From Caprella mutica (lineage: Eukaryota; Arthropoda; Malacostraca; Amphipoda; Caprellidae), in assembly GCA_947561585.1 (NCBI GenBank), contig CANNZV010002338.1:38828-102827 (forward strand): a DNA stretch of 64,000 nt, written 5' to 3'. Position numbers and translations under genes: made by a program. Each line of letters opens with the position of its first letter. The first letter of the stretch is position 1. Positions 11,401-22,563 of the stretch are shown here, one piece after another. The notes below the pieces were generated by a model. That model was not told the DNA's origin and did not search any database. It was given only the letters and a program-made list of their open reading frames with translations.

Positions 11401-11928
11401 GTAAAATTTGTATTTGAATCCATTTTGATTTCGCAAGCAGGTCACAATATTCTTTGAATAACGATGACTCAGCAAATTTAAATCAAGGCACTCAGGCTCA
11501 TCAAATAAAATGACTCGATTTGGAAAGTGTCTTACCAGGTCTGTTTTCAGTCCGGATTTTTCTGATAGACCTCGGAGATTTCTATTTAAATTCATTACTT
11601 CATTTTCTATACTAATCAATAAAAAACATATATCTCAATGTGAATAATTAAAATAGCAAGAGTCAATATTATAGGTATTCCATTATAAAACTATTCCAGT
11701 CATTTCAATATGAAGATATCTATTCCTTTTCTATTATTTTATTATATATCTTGTAATTGTTTCTCACATTTAATTAACATTCCTCGAGCTTTTAAAAGAG
11801 AAGTGGACTGTCTGCGAACAATTACTCACATCAAAGTGAAAATTTAGTAAACTTAACCATTCACTGTGTGATTATACTTTTTATTATTATTATTAATAAT
11901 ACTTTTTATTATTACAGAATATACAATT
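11401..11928. other. No gene seen
   Basis: AT-rich sequence with a short ATT-repeat tract near 11878-11905. An 83-codon minus-strand frame at 11368-11619 runs into the neighbouring MITE and is not called. Confidence 0.5.
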
Positions 11929-12246
11929 ACAGTAAAACTCCTGAGTTATGAATTTCTTCGTTATGAAGCACTCGAGTATTGTAGGACCTGAGTTATGAAT
12001 TTTTTTTTCTCTCTCTTTTTTTTCTTTTTTTTAAAAAGACAATATTTTTCCATCTAAAACAAGAAATGAACCTGAGTTATGAAGTATTTTCTATGTTTAA
12101 GTTATAGAAAACGATATAAATCAGAAATTTGGACCTAGTTATACCTCAAAGACCATAGTTTTCTCTAAGATTTTAATCATGGAAAACTATCAGTGGCCCT
12201 GAGTTATGAAGTAACCAATGCTTTATAACTCAGGAGTTTCAATATA
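11929..12246 (+). mobile_element. CTGAGTTATGAAG element, complete copy
   Basis: ACAGTAAAACTCCTGAGTT at the left and TATAACTCAGGAGTTTCA at the right form the terminal inverted repeats. Direct repeats of GAGTTATGAA lie between them. A poly-T/CT tract followed by AAAAAGACAATATTTTTCC (12001-12060) interrupts the element; the same tract-plus-motif recurs at about 46040-46085. Confidence 0.88.
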
Positions 12247-13092
12247 ACATCAAATCTTAATAACGATAAAAGTTTTCAAAACAATCGGAAAGAAAAAGTG
12301 ATTTTCACACCTTTAGAAAAATTCAGACTGGCAGATGAGGGTGAAAAAAAAAATTCAATTATATAAAATAAGGAGAACAAACAATTGGATTTTCTAAATG
12401 ACTTGAGTTTATTTTATTTTTTGACGCAAATTTAACAGTCCAGGTTTTGATGCACGTCTCATCTCGCGGCTGAGTTCTTGCGAAGAATTAACCGGAAGCT
12501 ACTTTGCATTCTATACAGAGGTTCGCTTCCGGAGACTGAAAAATGTCCGTCCGAAAACAATTTGGGTGTATCTTTCTAGATTCTTTGAGAATACCCATTG
12601 GGGGGAACCTAAATGTTCATCCATGGGGGAGAGTCTGGCTAATACATAATCTTTACAAATGCGAAGAATTTACAGAATGGATTTTTTTTGGAAATGTTCG
12701 ATTGTACCATAATAGATGTATAACCAATAATATTTAATATTTTACCAATAACTCGGTGAAAAAATGTTTGCTATACTAGCAATGTTTTTACTATCATTTT
12801 TTACGTAACTGGCTTTGATAATATATTTCAATCCTGATTCAAGTTATGCTTTTAACAATTCAACATGATATAATATAATTTATTATATACTATATATAAC
12901 ACATAGGAAGGATCGTATATAGCGTTCTATAATTCAAACTTTATTAAATCCCTTATCATTTTTTCGAATTTAATTCGGTTTACGAGAATTTTCAGGTTAT
13001 CTCTGATGAAAATATCATATATATATTTAAATTTTTTATCATTTAACAATTTTGACTCCCATGTAAATCATGAATAAATATCCAAATAAAAA
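12247..13092. other. No gene seen; hairpin at about 12491-12533
   Basis: CCGGAAGC and GCTTCCGG are separated by about 25 bp in a GC-richer patch (12440-12545) and would form a simple stem-loop. A 64-codon frame at 12543-12737 follows but has no recognisable domain. The rest is AT-rich. Confidence 0.45.
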
Positions 13093-13302
13093 TAGGATAA
13101 ATTACGAGTTATCGGTCAGTTTCACATCTCCGGTCATATAAGAAAAAACGATGTTATAATAATTGTTAGTTTCTTTTTATTTTAATTGGTATCCATTATA
13201 CCTGTAGGTATCATGGATACCAACTAAAATAACAATTATAATATCGTTTTTTCTTATATGATCGCAGATGTGAAACTGACCGATAACTCGTAATTAACCC
13301 TA
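13093..13302. mobile_element. TA-flanked palindromic MITE, core type A, complete
   Basis: Left arm GATAAATTACGAGTTATCGG, then CACATCTCCGGTCATATAAG, mirrored by CTTATATGATCGCAGATGTG and CCGATAACTCGTAATTAACC. The core is GATACCTGTAGGTATC flanked by inverted GGTATCCAT/ATGGATACC. The whole element is one imperfect palindrome with TA at both ends and would give a long hairpin if transcribed. Confidence 0.92.
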
Positions 13303-13850
13303 GACATAAATAGCAGTTTCAGAGTTAAAATTTAGAACTATGATGAAGCCGGAGAATGGCAAGCTGTGTTACGTTCATTTAATTACGGACCGCAGTGTTA
13401 CCGTGCCACCCGCAAACTTGTTACAAAGAGACAGATTTACGGGCTATTTCTGTCGGGAAATTCAATAAAAGAACGATTAAGGAAATTATTTTCTGTGGAT
13501 GCGACACAACAGAGTTTTAATTACTAGAAAAAAAAGGAAAGTTTGTTTTGGTGGGGAACTCTTCCAGTCTGACATTTTTTGATGCTTTAGTTGAAAAATG
13601 ATACAATTTTGTTGAAAGACAAGAATTACTGGATTAATTATGTATCTTAATAATGGTAAAGTTATGGTGGGGCCAAAGAAGATTAAGGGTTTATCTTCGA
13701 TGACCCTACTATAACTAAACGTCTCTCTGGTTTCAAATATGCTAATTGTCGAATTTTTCAATAAATTAAATTAGTTGTTAAGCTAATTTCTTAGTGAAAA
13801 TTTAATAGAAAACGTCATTTATTTGAACTCAAAATTTCATTGCTTCATTT
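13303..13850. other. No gene seen; low-repeat island at about 13330-13450
   Basis: The 13330-13450 patch is GC-richer and free of repeats. A 91-codon minus-strand frame at 13486-13761 has no recognisable domain. Confidence 0.45.
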
Positions 13851-15215
13851 ATATACTTTAATAAGAGCCGCGTCCGTCTGTCTGTCTGTCCGTGTGTCAC
13901 AAAATGGGTTAAACAGACATTCTATTAACAGCGCTTCATAACGTTGGTGTAAATTTATAAAAATCAAAGAAACTGTAATAATTGAAAATAAAACTAATAA
14001 TTTGCTGCAGAATCATTGATATGGGTTACACTAAAATTAATAATTGAAATTATAATAATTTGACCCTTGGGAGTAAAAAATATTATTTTGTTGAATTATA
14101 TACATTATACATAATGTTTATATACAGTATGGGCCACAAAAATGTTTCCTCTTTTTCAAATATTTATAAATAGTTAACCGATAGACGAAAAAACTGTATC
14201 CTTGGTCTCTTTTCACCGCCTCTTATTGTACTATTAATCAGTAAAAACAATTTTGAACTGATGGACATAGTTTAAGAACAGGTAAGCAAAGAGTGAAGGT
14301 GATTATTTTTGTCATTGCGCAAAGGTTATTCTTAGAGCTAACTTTGTGATTTTACTCACTAAAAGGCAGTGAATAAAGGGAAAAATATTATAATGGTAGA
14401 CATTTTAATACAGGGTGCTTACACTTCTTCCTTAGAAACTATTTGGAAATAGAACAACTTCAGTGACATTTTGATCTCATTTAAGTTCTTATTATGAATA
14501 TTCATTCTTCGTTTGTTCATTGCATGGTTAAGGCCCACTACACACTTGCATTTTTAACACCGCGGAAAAAACTCTTCTTAAAATGTCTTTAAACTTACGT
14601 TGTTTTAACGCTGATGGAAAAATCACATCATATTTTTACTTCAACGATAGAAAAACGCATGTGTGAACACATTTTAAGAAGAGCTTTTTTCAGCGCTGTT
14701 AAAAATGCAAGTGTGAAGCGAGCTTTAACCATGCAATGAACAATTGAAGAATGAATTTTCAGAGTGAAAACTTCAATGAGATCAAAATGTCACTGAAGTT
14801 GTTCTATTTCCAAATAGTTTCCAAGGAAGAAGTGTAAGCACCCTGTATTAAAATGTCTACAAATTATTTTTTTTCCCCTTTTTTTATTCACTGCCTTTTA
14901 GTAAGTAAAATCACAGAGTTAGCTCTAAGAATAACCTTCGCGCAATGACAAAAATAATCACCCTCACTCTTTGCTTACCTGTTCTTAAACTATGTCCATC
15001 AGTTCAGAAATGTTTTGACCAGTTAATAGTACAATAAAAGGCGGAGAAAAAGAGACCAAGATACAGTTTTTTCGGTCATTGGTTAACGATTTACAAGTAT
15101 TTGAAAAAGCGGAAACATTTTTGTGGCCCATACTGTATGTATGCATTTGAATATAAACCTAAACTCATTATATCAATGGAACCCTCACTGAATGAACAAC
15201 AGGTACTGTACAAGT
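13851..15215 (+). mobile_element. Helitron-like element, copy A, split by a foldback insertion
   Basis: Left part 13851-14122 starts ATACTTTAATAAGAGCCGCG and a CTGT/CCGT tract, followed by CACAAAATGGG and AACAGCGCTTCATAA. Right part 15138-15215 resumes with GCATTTGAATATAAACC and ends AGGTACTGTACAAGT. The uninterrupted copies at 48155-48475 and 62752-63015 show these two parts joined. The CTAGT end of the other copies is CAAGT here. Confidence 0.8.
14123..15137. mobile_element. 1-kb foldback element (imperfect palindrome)
   Basis: Begins TACAGTATGGGCCACAAAAA and ends with the reverse complement TTGTGGCCCATACTGTA. The arms match almost throughout: for example GGTAAGCAAAGAGTGAAGG opposes CACTCTTTGCTTACC, and TAATACAGGGTGCTTACAC opposes GTGTAAGCACCCTGTATTA. 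The centre (about 14530-14720) is a further inverted pair, CACTTGCATTTTTAACA / GTTAAAAATGCAAGTG. TA at both ends suggests a TA target. No transposase frame; a small minus-strand frame at 15091-15276 is incidental. Confidence 0.93.
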
Positions 15216-15494
15216 AACAAATACATCGTATGCTAAAATACTGGACACTAAAATACCCTGTATTGATCCTATACAAGTTTTATAAACACTATTACTATAA
15301 ACACCAGATCAATAAGATAATATTACAGATACCTAACTGATCATTCTATCACCCCTCACTATAAACTCTCAATAACAATTAAGCTTCACAAACTCTGCAA
15401 ACCTTATCTAAGCTTCAAGTTAAATTATCCTCTCATCACGAAGCTTGAGCTCATTGTTCTATTGAAGTCAGTCTTCGTATGCGCAGATTGGGAC

Positions 15495-15612
15495 TAGGGT
15501 AAGTTCTTAATTATCGGACAGGTCCACATTTTCGGACACGTAAGAAAAAAATATATGCTAATTTTATTTTATTTGGTATCCATGATACCTTCAGGTATCG
15601 TGGATTCCAAAT
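15495..15612 (+). mobile_element. Palindromic MITE, core type A, left half only
   Basis: TAGGGTAAGTTCTTAATTAT, CACATTTTCGGACACGTAAG, then core GATACCTTCAGGTATC. The right arm is missing after GGATTCCAAA. Confidence 0.8.
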
Positions 15613-15925
15613 TTTGTTACTGTAATTAAAAGCACCGTACAGACAATTTATGTTTTACTAATGGCGCTTTCTCTTTTCATTGCCAATCATTTGGCTAAGT
15701 TAGAACTGATAATGTTAATCATATTAACTACTTTGAACTTTCATTAATATAATTATAGATTATAATCTAATTCTCACGAAAGATTTTAAATAATTCAAAG
15801 CCTCAAATTTACAAAAAATCTTGAAAGAAAGTTAATTGATTTTACAATGTTTAAAATGAACAGCATTTAATATTTTATTTCATATCTGGAATATTCCTGA
15901 TCACGTTATTGTAGAATAATCCATA
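15613..15925. other. No gene seen
   Basis: AT-rich spacer. Confidence 0.5.
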
Positions 15926-16465
15926 TACAGTAAAACTCCTGAGTTATAAATTTATTTGTTATATAGCACTCAAGTAAAGAAGGACCTGAGTTATGAAATG
16001 CACCTGAGTTATAAATTTATTTGTTATAAAGCACTCGAGTTATGAAGGACCTGAGTTATGAAATGCACCTGAGTTATAAAGTATTTTCGATGCTTAAATT
16101 ATAGAAAACGATATTCGTCATGAATTTCGTGCTAGTTATCCCTTAAAGACCATAGTTTTCTCCAAGATTTTAACCATAGAAAACTATCAGTGTCCCTGAG
16201 TTATGAAGTGGCTCTGAATTATGAAGGAACAAATACTTCATAACTAGGGTTGTGACAATATGTGTTTAAAATTAAAGATTTTAAGAATATCATAGACGAA
16301 ACGAAATATTATGGTATCGAATACTATATACCGCTGGTTTAGTACCATTCAATACTCTTTAATTGAATCAGTCTATAATATTTTCAGGATCTATAATTTT
16401 AATCGCATATTGTCACTACCCTATTCATAACTCAGGTGTTATGAATAACAACTCAGGAGACTGTG
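15926..16465 (+). mobile_element. CTGAGTTATGAAG element carrying a nested hAT MITE
   Basis: Starts ACAGTAAAACTCCTGAGTT and has at least six direct CTGAGTTATGAA-type repeats. The common internal segment AACCATAGAAAACTATCAG is present, and the right end is AACTCAGGAGACTGTGT. It is interrupted by an hAT MITE at 16247-16421. Confidence 0.88.
16247..16421 (+). mobile_element. hAT-type MITE, copy 3, nested, with 8-bp target duplication
   Basis: Termini TAGGGTTGTGACAATATG and CATATTGTCACTACCCTA. The octamer TTCATAAC, part of the host element, lies directly outside both ends. This is the clearest target duplication in the window, and eight bp is the hAT length. Confidence 0.9.
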
Positions 16466-16660
16466 TATAATTTTTCCTTACCAGAAAAAAGGGAACACTT
16501 TTTCATTAATTATAGGATAGCATAAAAAAATCAACTTTGGGACAAAGTATATTTACCAGATGTGAAACAAACACGGGATGAAAAAATAAAAAACATAAAA
16601 TTATAAAAAAAAACATTGAAATAGGTTCATTTAAATATATAACTTGTGGAGAGAACATTT

Positions 16661-16812
16661 TAGGGTAAGTTACGAATTATCGGTCAGTACGACATCTTCG
16701 TTCATATAAAAAAAATATGAAAATTATTAGATAGCACTGCGTACTAATAATAATTTGTATATAGTTTTTTCTTATATGACCGAAGATGTAGTACTGACCG
16801 ATAATTCGTAAA
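16661..16812. mobile_element. TA-flanked palindromic MITE, core type B
   Basis: TAGGGTAAGTTACGAATTAT, CGGTCAGT and CATCTTCGTTCATATAA on the left mirror CTTATATGACCGAAGATG, ACTGACCG and ATAATTCGTAA on the right. The core is TTAGATAGCACTGCGTA instead of the GGTATC palindrome. Confidence 0.9.
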
Positions 16813-17783
16813 CTTCCAAGATGAAAATATTTTATTTATACTTTCTACATATATTTATTATAATTATTGGAATGTAGGTACCTGATCTGCGTTTTGGATT
16901 AATTAATTGATTAATAATACGGTGTATATTACTCTTAGATTTTTCTATGATGCTTGATTCAAAGATTGACTTTTCATCCATGTGATGGGACAAAATGAGA
17001 CGTTTTACACAGAGAGATACTAGTTTCCGAGTAGCAGGTGTCATGGCGGCGAGTGGTTTGTTCCAGTAATTTAATGACCTATAATAACAATGTTATACAG
17101 TGAAACAGCTCATTTATTCTATATTTATTTTACAACCGTTTTTTGAATCGGTTCATTAACTTTTGATAGGTATCTTTTCCGCCCTCTGATAGCAATAGTT
17201 GAATAGTTAGGTGATTATTTGTTTCATTTTCCTAATATATCTAGCATACACCTACAATATGTGAATCTATATTTTGGTTAAATGTCACGTGTTTTCTTTG
17301 ACTCGTTCCCTTGCAATACACATAAATGTTGAACTTGTTTCACTGTCCCTCAAATCGTACTCACTATCGTACATTTTTTTCATCCAACGTGAAAAAACTT
17401 TATTCCAGAAAAATTCCAGGCAATAATCAATGTTTGAAATTCATTCATTCGGGGCTTTTGTCCATTATCTGTTCGAAATAGTTCAAAGGGAATATTTTCC
17501 TTTGGAAATAGAACTTCTCTGACGGCATTCGAGAGCGGAGTAAAAAGTCCACCAGAGAAACAATAGCCTTATTAAAAAGTTTTGAGCAGTTGCACTCACT
17601 CGCAAGAAACAAATTCTCTTGGACTCTGCAGTGCCTACTCTTACAGATAAAAGAATTACTCTACTTTGTATCGGATGAGGAGTTTTTTGCGGTGAAAAGG
17701 ATGAATATTCGGAGAATTTAATTCTGAGACGAAAAATCCTAAATATTATTTAGGGAAAGTTAGCTTCAAGAATGAACTATTAA
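16813..17783. other. No gene seen; low-repeat island at about 17440-17660
   Basis: AT-rich with a more balanced patch at 17440-17660. A 70-codon minus-strand frame (16832-17044) overlaps the edge of the preceding MITE and is not supported. Confidence 0.45.
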
Positions 17784-17948
17784 TAGGGTAAGTTACGAAT
17801 TATCGATCAGTATTACATCTACGGTCATATAAGAAAAAACGATATAAAAGTTATTAGATAGCACTGTGTAATAACTATTATTTTTTTATCGTTTTTTCTT
17901 ATATGACCGAATATGTAGTACTGACCAATAATTCGTAATTCACCCTAC
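17784..17948. mobile_element. TA-flanked palindromic MITE, core type B
   Basis: Both termini intact: TAGGGTAAGTTACGAATTAT and ATAATTCGTAATTCACCCTA, with inner GGTCATATAAGAAAAAACGA opposed by TCGTTTTTTCTTATATGACC. Core TTAGATAGCACTGTGTAAT. Confidence 0.93.
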
Positions 17949-18129
17949 TATAGAAAATATAGATATTAAGATTTAGTTTCAAAGCATGAGAGATTATTTC
18001 TGAGATTGAAAGAAGACAAGATATTCTAAACCTTCCCATATATATACTCTTTTTGATGATAAAACCATATATAAAGAATATATGTATTCAGTTTTTATTA
18101 CCAACTGTGTTCTTTGTATTAAATCTCTA

Positions 18130-18327
18130 TACAGGGTGACCCACAAAAAAGTGTACCCAACTTAGACTTAATATGAATATCATATTTAAAATTAATTGAA
18201 AAAAGTGGAAGTAAATTTAAATATTAGATTTTTTTCATGTATCCATTCTACCACCGCCATTGCTTGAGATTGTAAGTGTACGATATTTATATTAATTCAA
18301 ACTTGGGTACACTTTTTTGTTAGTCAA
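18130..18327 (+). mobile_element. TACAGGGTGACCC MITE, copy 2, right terminus degraded
   Basis: Left end TACAGGGTGACCCACAAAAA then GTGTACCCAACTT; right subterminal AACTTGGGTACACTTTTTTG, but the CACCCTGTA end is replaced by TTAGTCAATG. Internal TACCACCGCCATTGCTTGAG is shared with 4868-5085 and 35061-35274. Confidence 0.85.
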
Positions 18328-18810
18328 TGAATTAAACAATACACATTTAATAATATCTAACAATAATAAATAATTATTGTTATCTGGAAACTAATCAAAT
18401 TGATTTTAGAAACTGATTAACTTGATCGAAAATACAATAAGTTGCTATCAAATCATAATACCATGATTTTCAATGCTATTCGAAATCTTCGGAAAAACTA
18501 AATTTTGAACAATGACCACGAGGAACATATCGACACTGACTTCATTCTTGCCGGTCATTCATTCTCCTCAATTGCCTCGCACGGTGTAAAAAAACAAGCT
18601 GAGTTTCACCTCAGAGAATAGCCATTTGTTCGGAGTGAAGTCCGTAGATTTATCATCCATTAAGTCTATCACTTCATCACTGAGTTCTCTCTGTAAATCA
18701 TTCCAGACGCAAACAAAAACTTTACCGATAGGTTATGAAAGGATCATTCATTTTGTAAGTTTTTTTTACAAAGCACTAAAATTGATTGGTAATTTTTTTT
18801 TTATATCAAT
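18328..18810. other. No gene seen
   Basis: Includes a moderately balanced patch at 18490-18720 and a 77-codon open frame (18626-18859) that runs into the next MITE. No domain recognised. Confidence 0.45.
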
Positions 18811-19050
18811 TAGGATATGTTCAGAATTGTCGGATGATTCTAAATTTTCGATCATATAAGAAAAAATATATAATAACTTGTATATAATGTTTTTATTCAT
18901 TCTTTTCATGATTCCATATTTCCATGTTTTTCAATGATACCTACAGGTATCACGTATACGATACCTGCAGGTATCATATATACGAATTAATATATACGAA
19001 TATATCATATTTTACTAAAGCAAAATGATACGATAGCTGCAGGTATCATA
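18811..19050 (+). mobile_element. Degraded palindromic MITE with repeated GATACCTGCAGGTATC cores
   Basis: TAGGATATGTTCAGAATTGT and TTTTCGATCATATAAGAAAA resemble the left arm of the type A palindromic MITE. Instead of one core there are three GATACCTRCAGGTATC-like palindromes (about 18938, 18962 and 19032), the last with GATAGCTGCAGGTATC. The right arm is not found. Confidence 0.7.
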
Positions 19051-19986
19051 GATACGAATTAATACACACGAATACTGAATATTTTACCAAAAATGATTTA
19101 CACAATTAATCTAACAGAAGGGTTCATTGTAAGAATAATCAATAATACAACATAATCATCACAATGAATATAATAACCGAATAGACATAACCGCTCATCT
19201 GAATCACTAGGTAATGCAGCTCTAGAATCAATTAAAGGGAGTCTCTATGAAGATCAATGAAGCAGCTTTGTTGTTGTTAATGAGAAGCACTTAGTGGTTA
19301 CACTGCAGTACAACCTCTACAGTGTCTCTGAATTAAGACCTACATTGTGTGCCCATTAATGTGATCACTACGTGTTGCCTCTTTATTCTTAAATAGAATT
19401 GGACTAAAATACTGAGACAGGAGTCGATGTAAATTGTATTTGGAGAATTATATGAAATCATAATTGTAACTTTTTTGATGAATGTATTCATATTTTTCAA
19501 GCGATGTATAATATCTATGAAATGATATTCCAGTTAGAAAAAACTGAGTGCTAGTTTTTCAAAAAAATTGAATCTTGTTCTACTTAAAAAATCGACATCT
19601 TAGTCAATTTTCAGTCTACATTCTGAGATAAATTCCTAAAATTTATATTTCAGATACCTGATAACCGAATATGGGTTATAAAGTATAGCACAATTAATGG
19701 AAACTGGTATGAATTGGTATACGTAGTTTATTGGAAATGAATAAAATAATAATCTTAAAAATGAAAAATTAAGTGTAATCTTCAAAAAGAAACAGAATAA
19801 AAACATTATCTACAATTGAATAAAAGTAAAAACCTTCACTTAATTTACAAAATAATTCATATTATCTTTTGATTGTAGATAGTTAATGCGTTTATACTGC
19901 TTTTGTTCAAATTTCTTATTGATTATTACTTCTAATTCCAATATACTTACCACACCAATTTTACCTCCTATATTTCGAAGGTGCTA
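19051..19986. other. No gene seen
   Basis: AT-rich. The patch 19200-19400 is more balanced in composition with no coding evidence. Confidence 0.5.
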
Positions 19987-20863
19987 GGACAATTGCCACC
20001 CGCGGATAATTGCCACCCGCGGATAATTGCCACCCCCGGACAATTGCCACCCCCGGAAAATTGCCACCCAAATGATTGATGCCAGGCCTCTTAACTTTAA
20101 AAATGGGGATAAAATATGTATGTTATTGTTGTACGATTAATTATTAATTATATACATTATAAGATAAAAAAATATTATTATTCGGTTTCTGAATGTTCTT
20201 TTTAAATCTTATATTTTTTTAAATCTTATGTCATCGAATACTTTATACCACTTCTTTAGAACGATTCAAAACTGTTTAATTCCATTCGTCTATAACATTT
20301 TCAGGATTTATGATTTTAAGAACATATTGTCACAACCCTAATTATATTGTCAGGATTCTTAACTTGTAAATTATATTACTGGGTAGTAATATAAATACCT
20401 ATTGTTTTTCCTTCAGCAAATAATTATAAATAAAGGCCTATTCCAGGCGAGATATTTCAATTCTATTAATGGAAAATCGTCTGCTTCAGTCATTTGGTTG
20501 ACTATCTAATATGCCAATGAGCATCTCAACTCATAGATATCTTAGAATATGGATATTTGTTTATTAATGATAGTATTGATAAAGGAAGATATTTTTAATT
20601 CACTAAGGATATGATCGAATAAATAATGGAAATAATTCGTATAAAAACAACATATGGGAATAATTAATTTAAAAAAAAAATATCAAATGTGGAATGAAAT
20701 TTTTTATGTTATTATGTATATACAATTAACAATTAATCGTACAAAATAATATACATATTTTATCACCATTTTTAAAGTTAAGAGGGCTGATAATGAATAT
20801 TTGGGTGGCAATTGTCCGGGGGTGGTAATTATCCGCGTGGCAATTGTCCGGGGGTGGCAATTG
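19987..20863. mobile_element. Element with tandem-array inverted termini (ATTGCCACCC type)
   Basis: The left end is about five copies of GGACAATTGCCACCCC-type 16-bp units. The right end (about 20800-20863) is the same unit in reverse (GGGGGTGGCAATTGTCC type, about four copies). Inside the arrays the arms continue as ordinary inverted repeats: CTCTTAACTTTAAAAATGG opposes CCATTTTTAAAGTTAAGAG, and TGTACGATTAATT opposes AATTAATCGTACA. The unpaired centre contains half of an hAT MITE. Drosophila foldback elements also have inverted termini made of tandem repeats, so that is the closest known architecture. Confidence 0.88.
20231..20340 (+). mobile_element. hAT-type MITE, copy 4, right half only
   Basis: Starts near TCGAATACTTTATACCAC, continues AACGATTCAAAACTGTTTAA and ends CATATTGTCACAACCCTA, matching the right two-thirds of 1592-1758. 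The left terminus is absent, so it is a truncated passenger inside the larger element. Confidence 0.85.
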
Positions 20864-20895
20864 ACGATTTCGAATCACTAGCATATATTGATATA

Positions 20896-21075
20896 TACAG
20901 GGTGAACCACAAAAAAGTGTACCTAAGTTTGAATTAATTTAAATTTCGTACATTCAATGACGGTGGTAGAATGGATACATGAAAAAAATTCCAATTTTTA
21001 AATTTACTTCAATTCATTTTATAACTACTTATACATACGATATTTCTATTAATTCTAAGTTGGGAGCACCCTGTA
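20896..21075 (+). mobile_element. TACAGGGTGACCC MITE, copy 3
   Basis: Left TACAGGGTGAACCACAAAAA then GTGTACC; right AAGTTGGGAGCACCCTGTA. TA on both sides. It has an inner GACGGTGGTAGAATGGATAC block, the reverse of the orientation in the other copies, so the core is inverted relative to the left terminus. Confidence 0.85.
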
Positions 21076-22094
21076 TATTTCTAATTACATTTAAATCATA
21101 ACATGTAGTTTTTCATTCGGAGTTTCATCAGTTGAAGTTGATTTTCTTCAAGCTCTGATAAATAGAAAGAAATCTTAAGGAGTGCAAGTGAATGGTTATA
21201 CTTTTTGCTCCGATTATTTGGCAAAAGTCAACTCGAGGACGACTTTTATTCCACGCCGGCAGATTTCTTCTGCTGTTTTTTCATTCCACTTGAAATTAAT
21301 GACTTTGTTTAATTGCATGTGAGATTGAAAAGTGTAGAAGAAAGAAAATTCAGTCGCAGCAAAATATATGTGAATGTATCTTTGAGAATGTTTTATTCGT
21401 GAATTTACGCGCGAGAATTTTGGGGACGAATGGTTTTAACGAAATTAATTCTGTGAAGACGGTTATACATCATGTTTTTTATCGTTAATTAATTTTCGTG
21501 ACAGTTAGCAATTAGTTATTTTAATTATTTTAGAAATAATTAGAGTAAGATAATAGGAGTTCAAAGGATCTAAGACTCTGAGTGCTAAAAAAAGATCAAA
21601 TTGTTAAAAAAATCATTTGCCATATTCACAATCCAATAATAATTATTATCATTAATTTTTTTTGAGCCTTTAATATTGTACCATTCATTCTTCAATTATT
21701 CATACATTATATATAAAATTCATCCCTCAATAAAGAATGTAAAATACCAGAAAACTAAATAGACATTGCAACATACTGAAATAAATATATAAGCTCCTTT
21801 TTCTTCTCCATTGAAGAAGACGAATCCAATATCGAACAAATTGTTTTGCCATTCAAAGCAGTTTGTGGATGTTTGAGTTACCGTTCTGTATGTAAGACAT
21901 CCTCGCTAGATCTGTTATTTCCATCGGCTTCTGCCGGGAAATCAGAAGACAACTTTATTGTCGATGGCATCCCTTCGGTTCCGAATAACTTGGAAAAACA
22001 GTCACGAAAAGGAGAATAACTACATTGCAATAAAACTCACATCACATCTGGATCATATTGCTCTTCAAAATAAATAAAATGAGAGGTTATTTAT
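21076..22094. other. No gene seen; low-repeat islands at about 21150-21450 and 21800-22020
   Basis: Two stretches of more balanced composition without repeats or element ends. No open frame of note; possibly conserved non-coding sequence. Confidence 0.45.
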
Positions 22095-22563
22095 AAGGGG
22101 TGGCACCTCTAAGAATATAGTTTTAAAATATTATTACTTGTGGATATGTTTTTAACGATATTGGTGTTAAGGTGACAAGCTCATTGATTGGCTATGAGGT
22201 TGGCCAATAAGTGTATCAGGGCGTTCCACCTATAAACAAACATCAAGTGTGAAGTAAGACAAAATAGCGGATACAATAAACTGCATTACAGGCATCTATG
22301 TGGAGTTTCTAAGATATTATTATTTGAAAAGCAATTTAATTTAACCAGAACTATATTCAAAAATGATGAGCTAACAGGGGGTGGAGCACTTACCCTTTAT
22401 AGCCCCGCCCCCTCCTACTTGCCAACCAATCAGAGCACAGCTTACTTAAAAGCCAATATCAATAAAAACATACGTTCCTTTAGCAGATTATCGATAGAAG
22501 CGTATGCAGTGGAGACAGTATCTAAAAAACCTTATGCACAGCTTACTATATTTTTTTTAAATT
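22095..22563 (+). repeat. 465-bp dispersed repeat, copy 1, with GC-box and CCAAT motifs
   Basis: Matches 25859-26330 on the opposite strand over its length: TAGTTTTAAAATATT, AGCGGATACAATAAACT and GCGTATGCAGTGGAGACAG have clear partners. It contains CCCCGCCCCCTCC followed by AACCAATCAGAG, a GC-box/CCAAT-like pair. Its role is unknown. A 61-codon frame (22419-22604) is not conserved in the partner as far as I can see. Confidence 0.8.
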
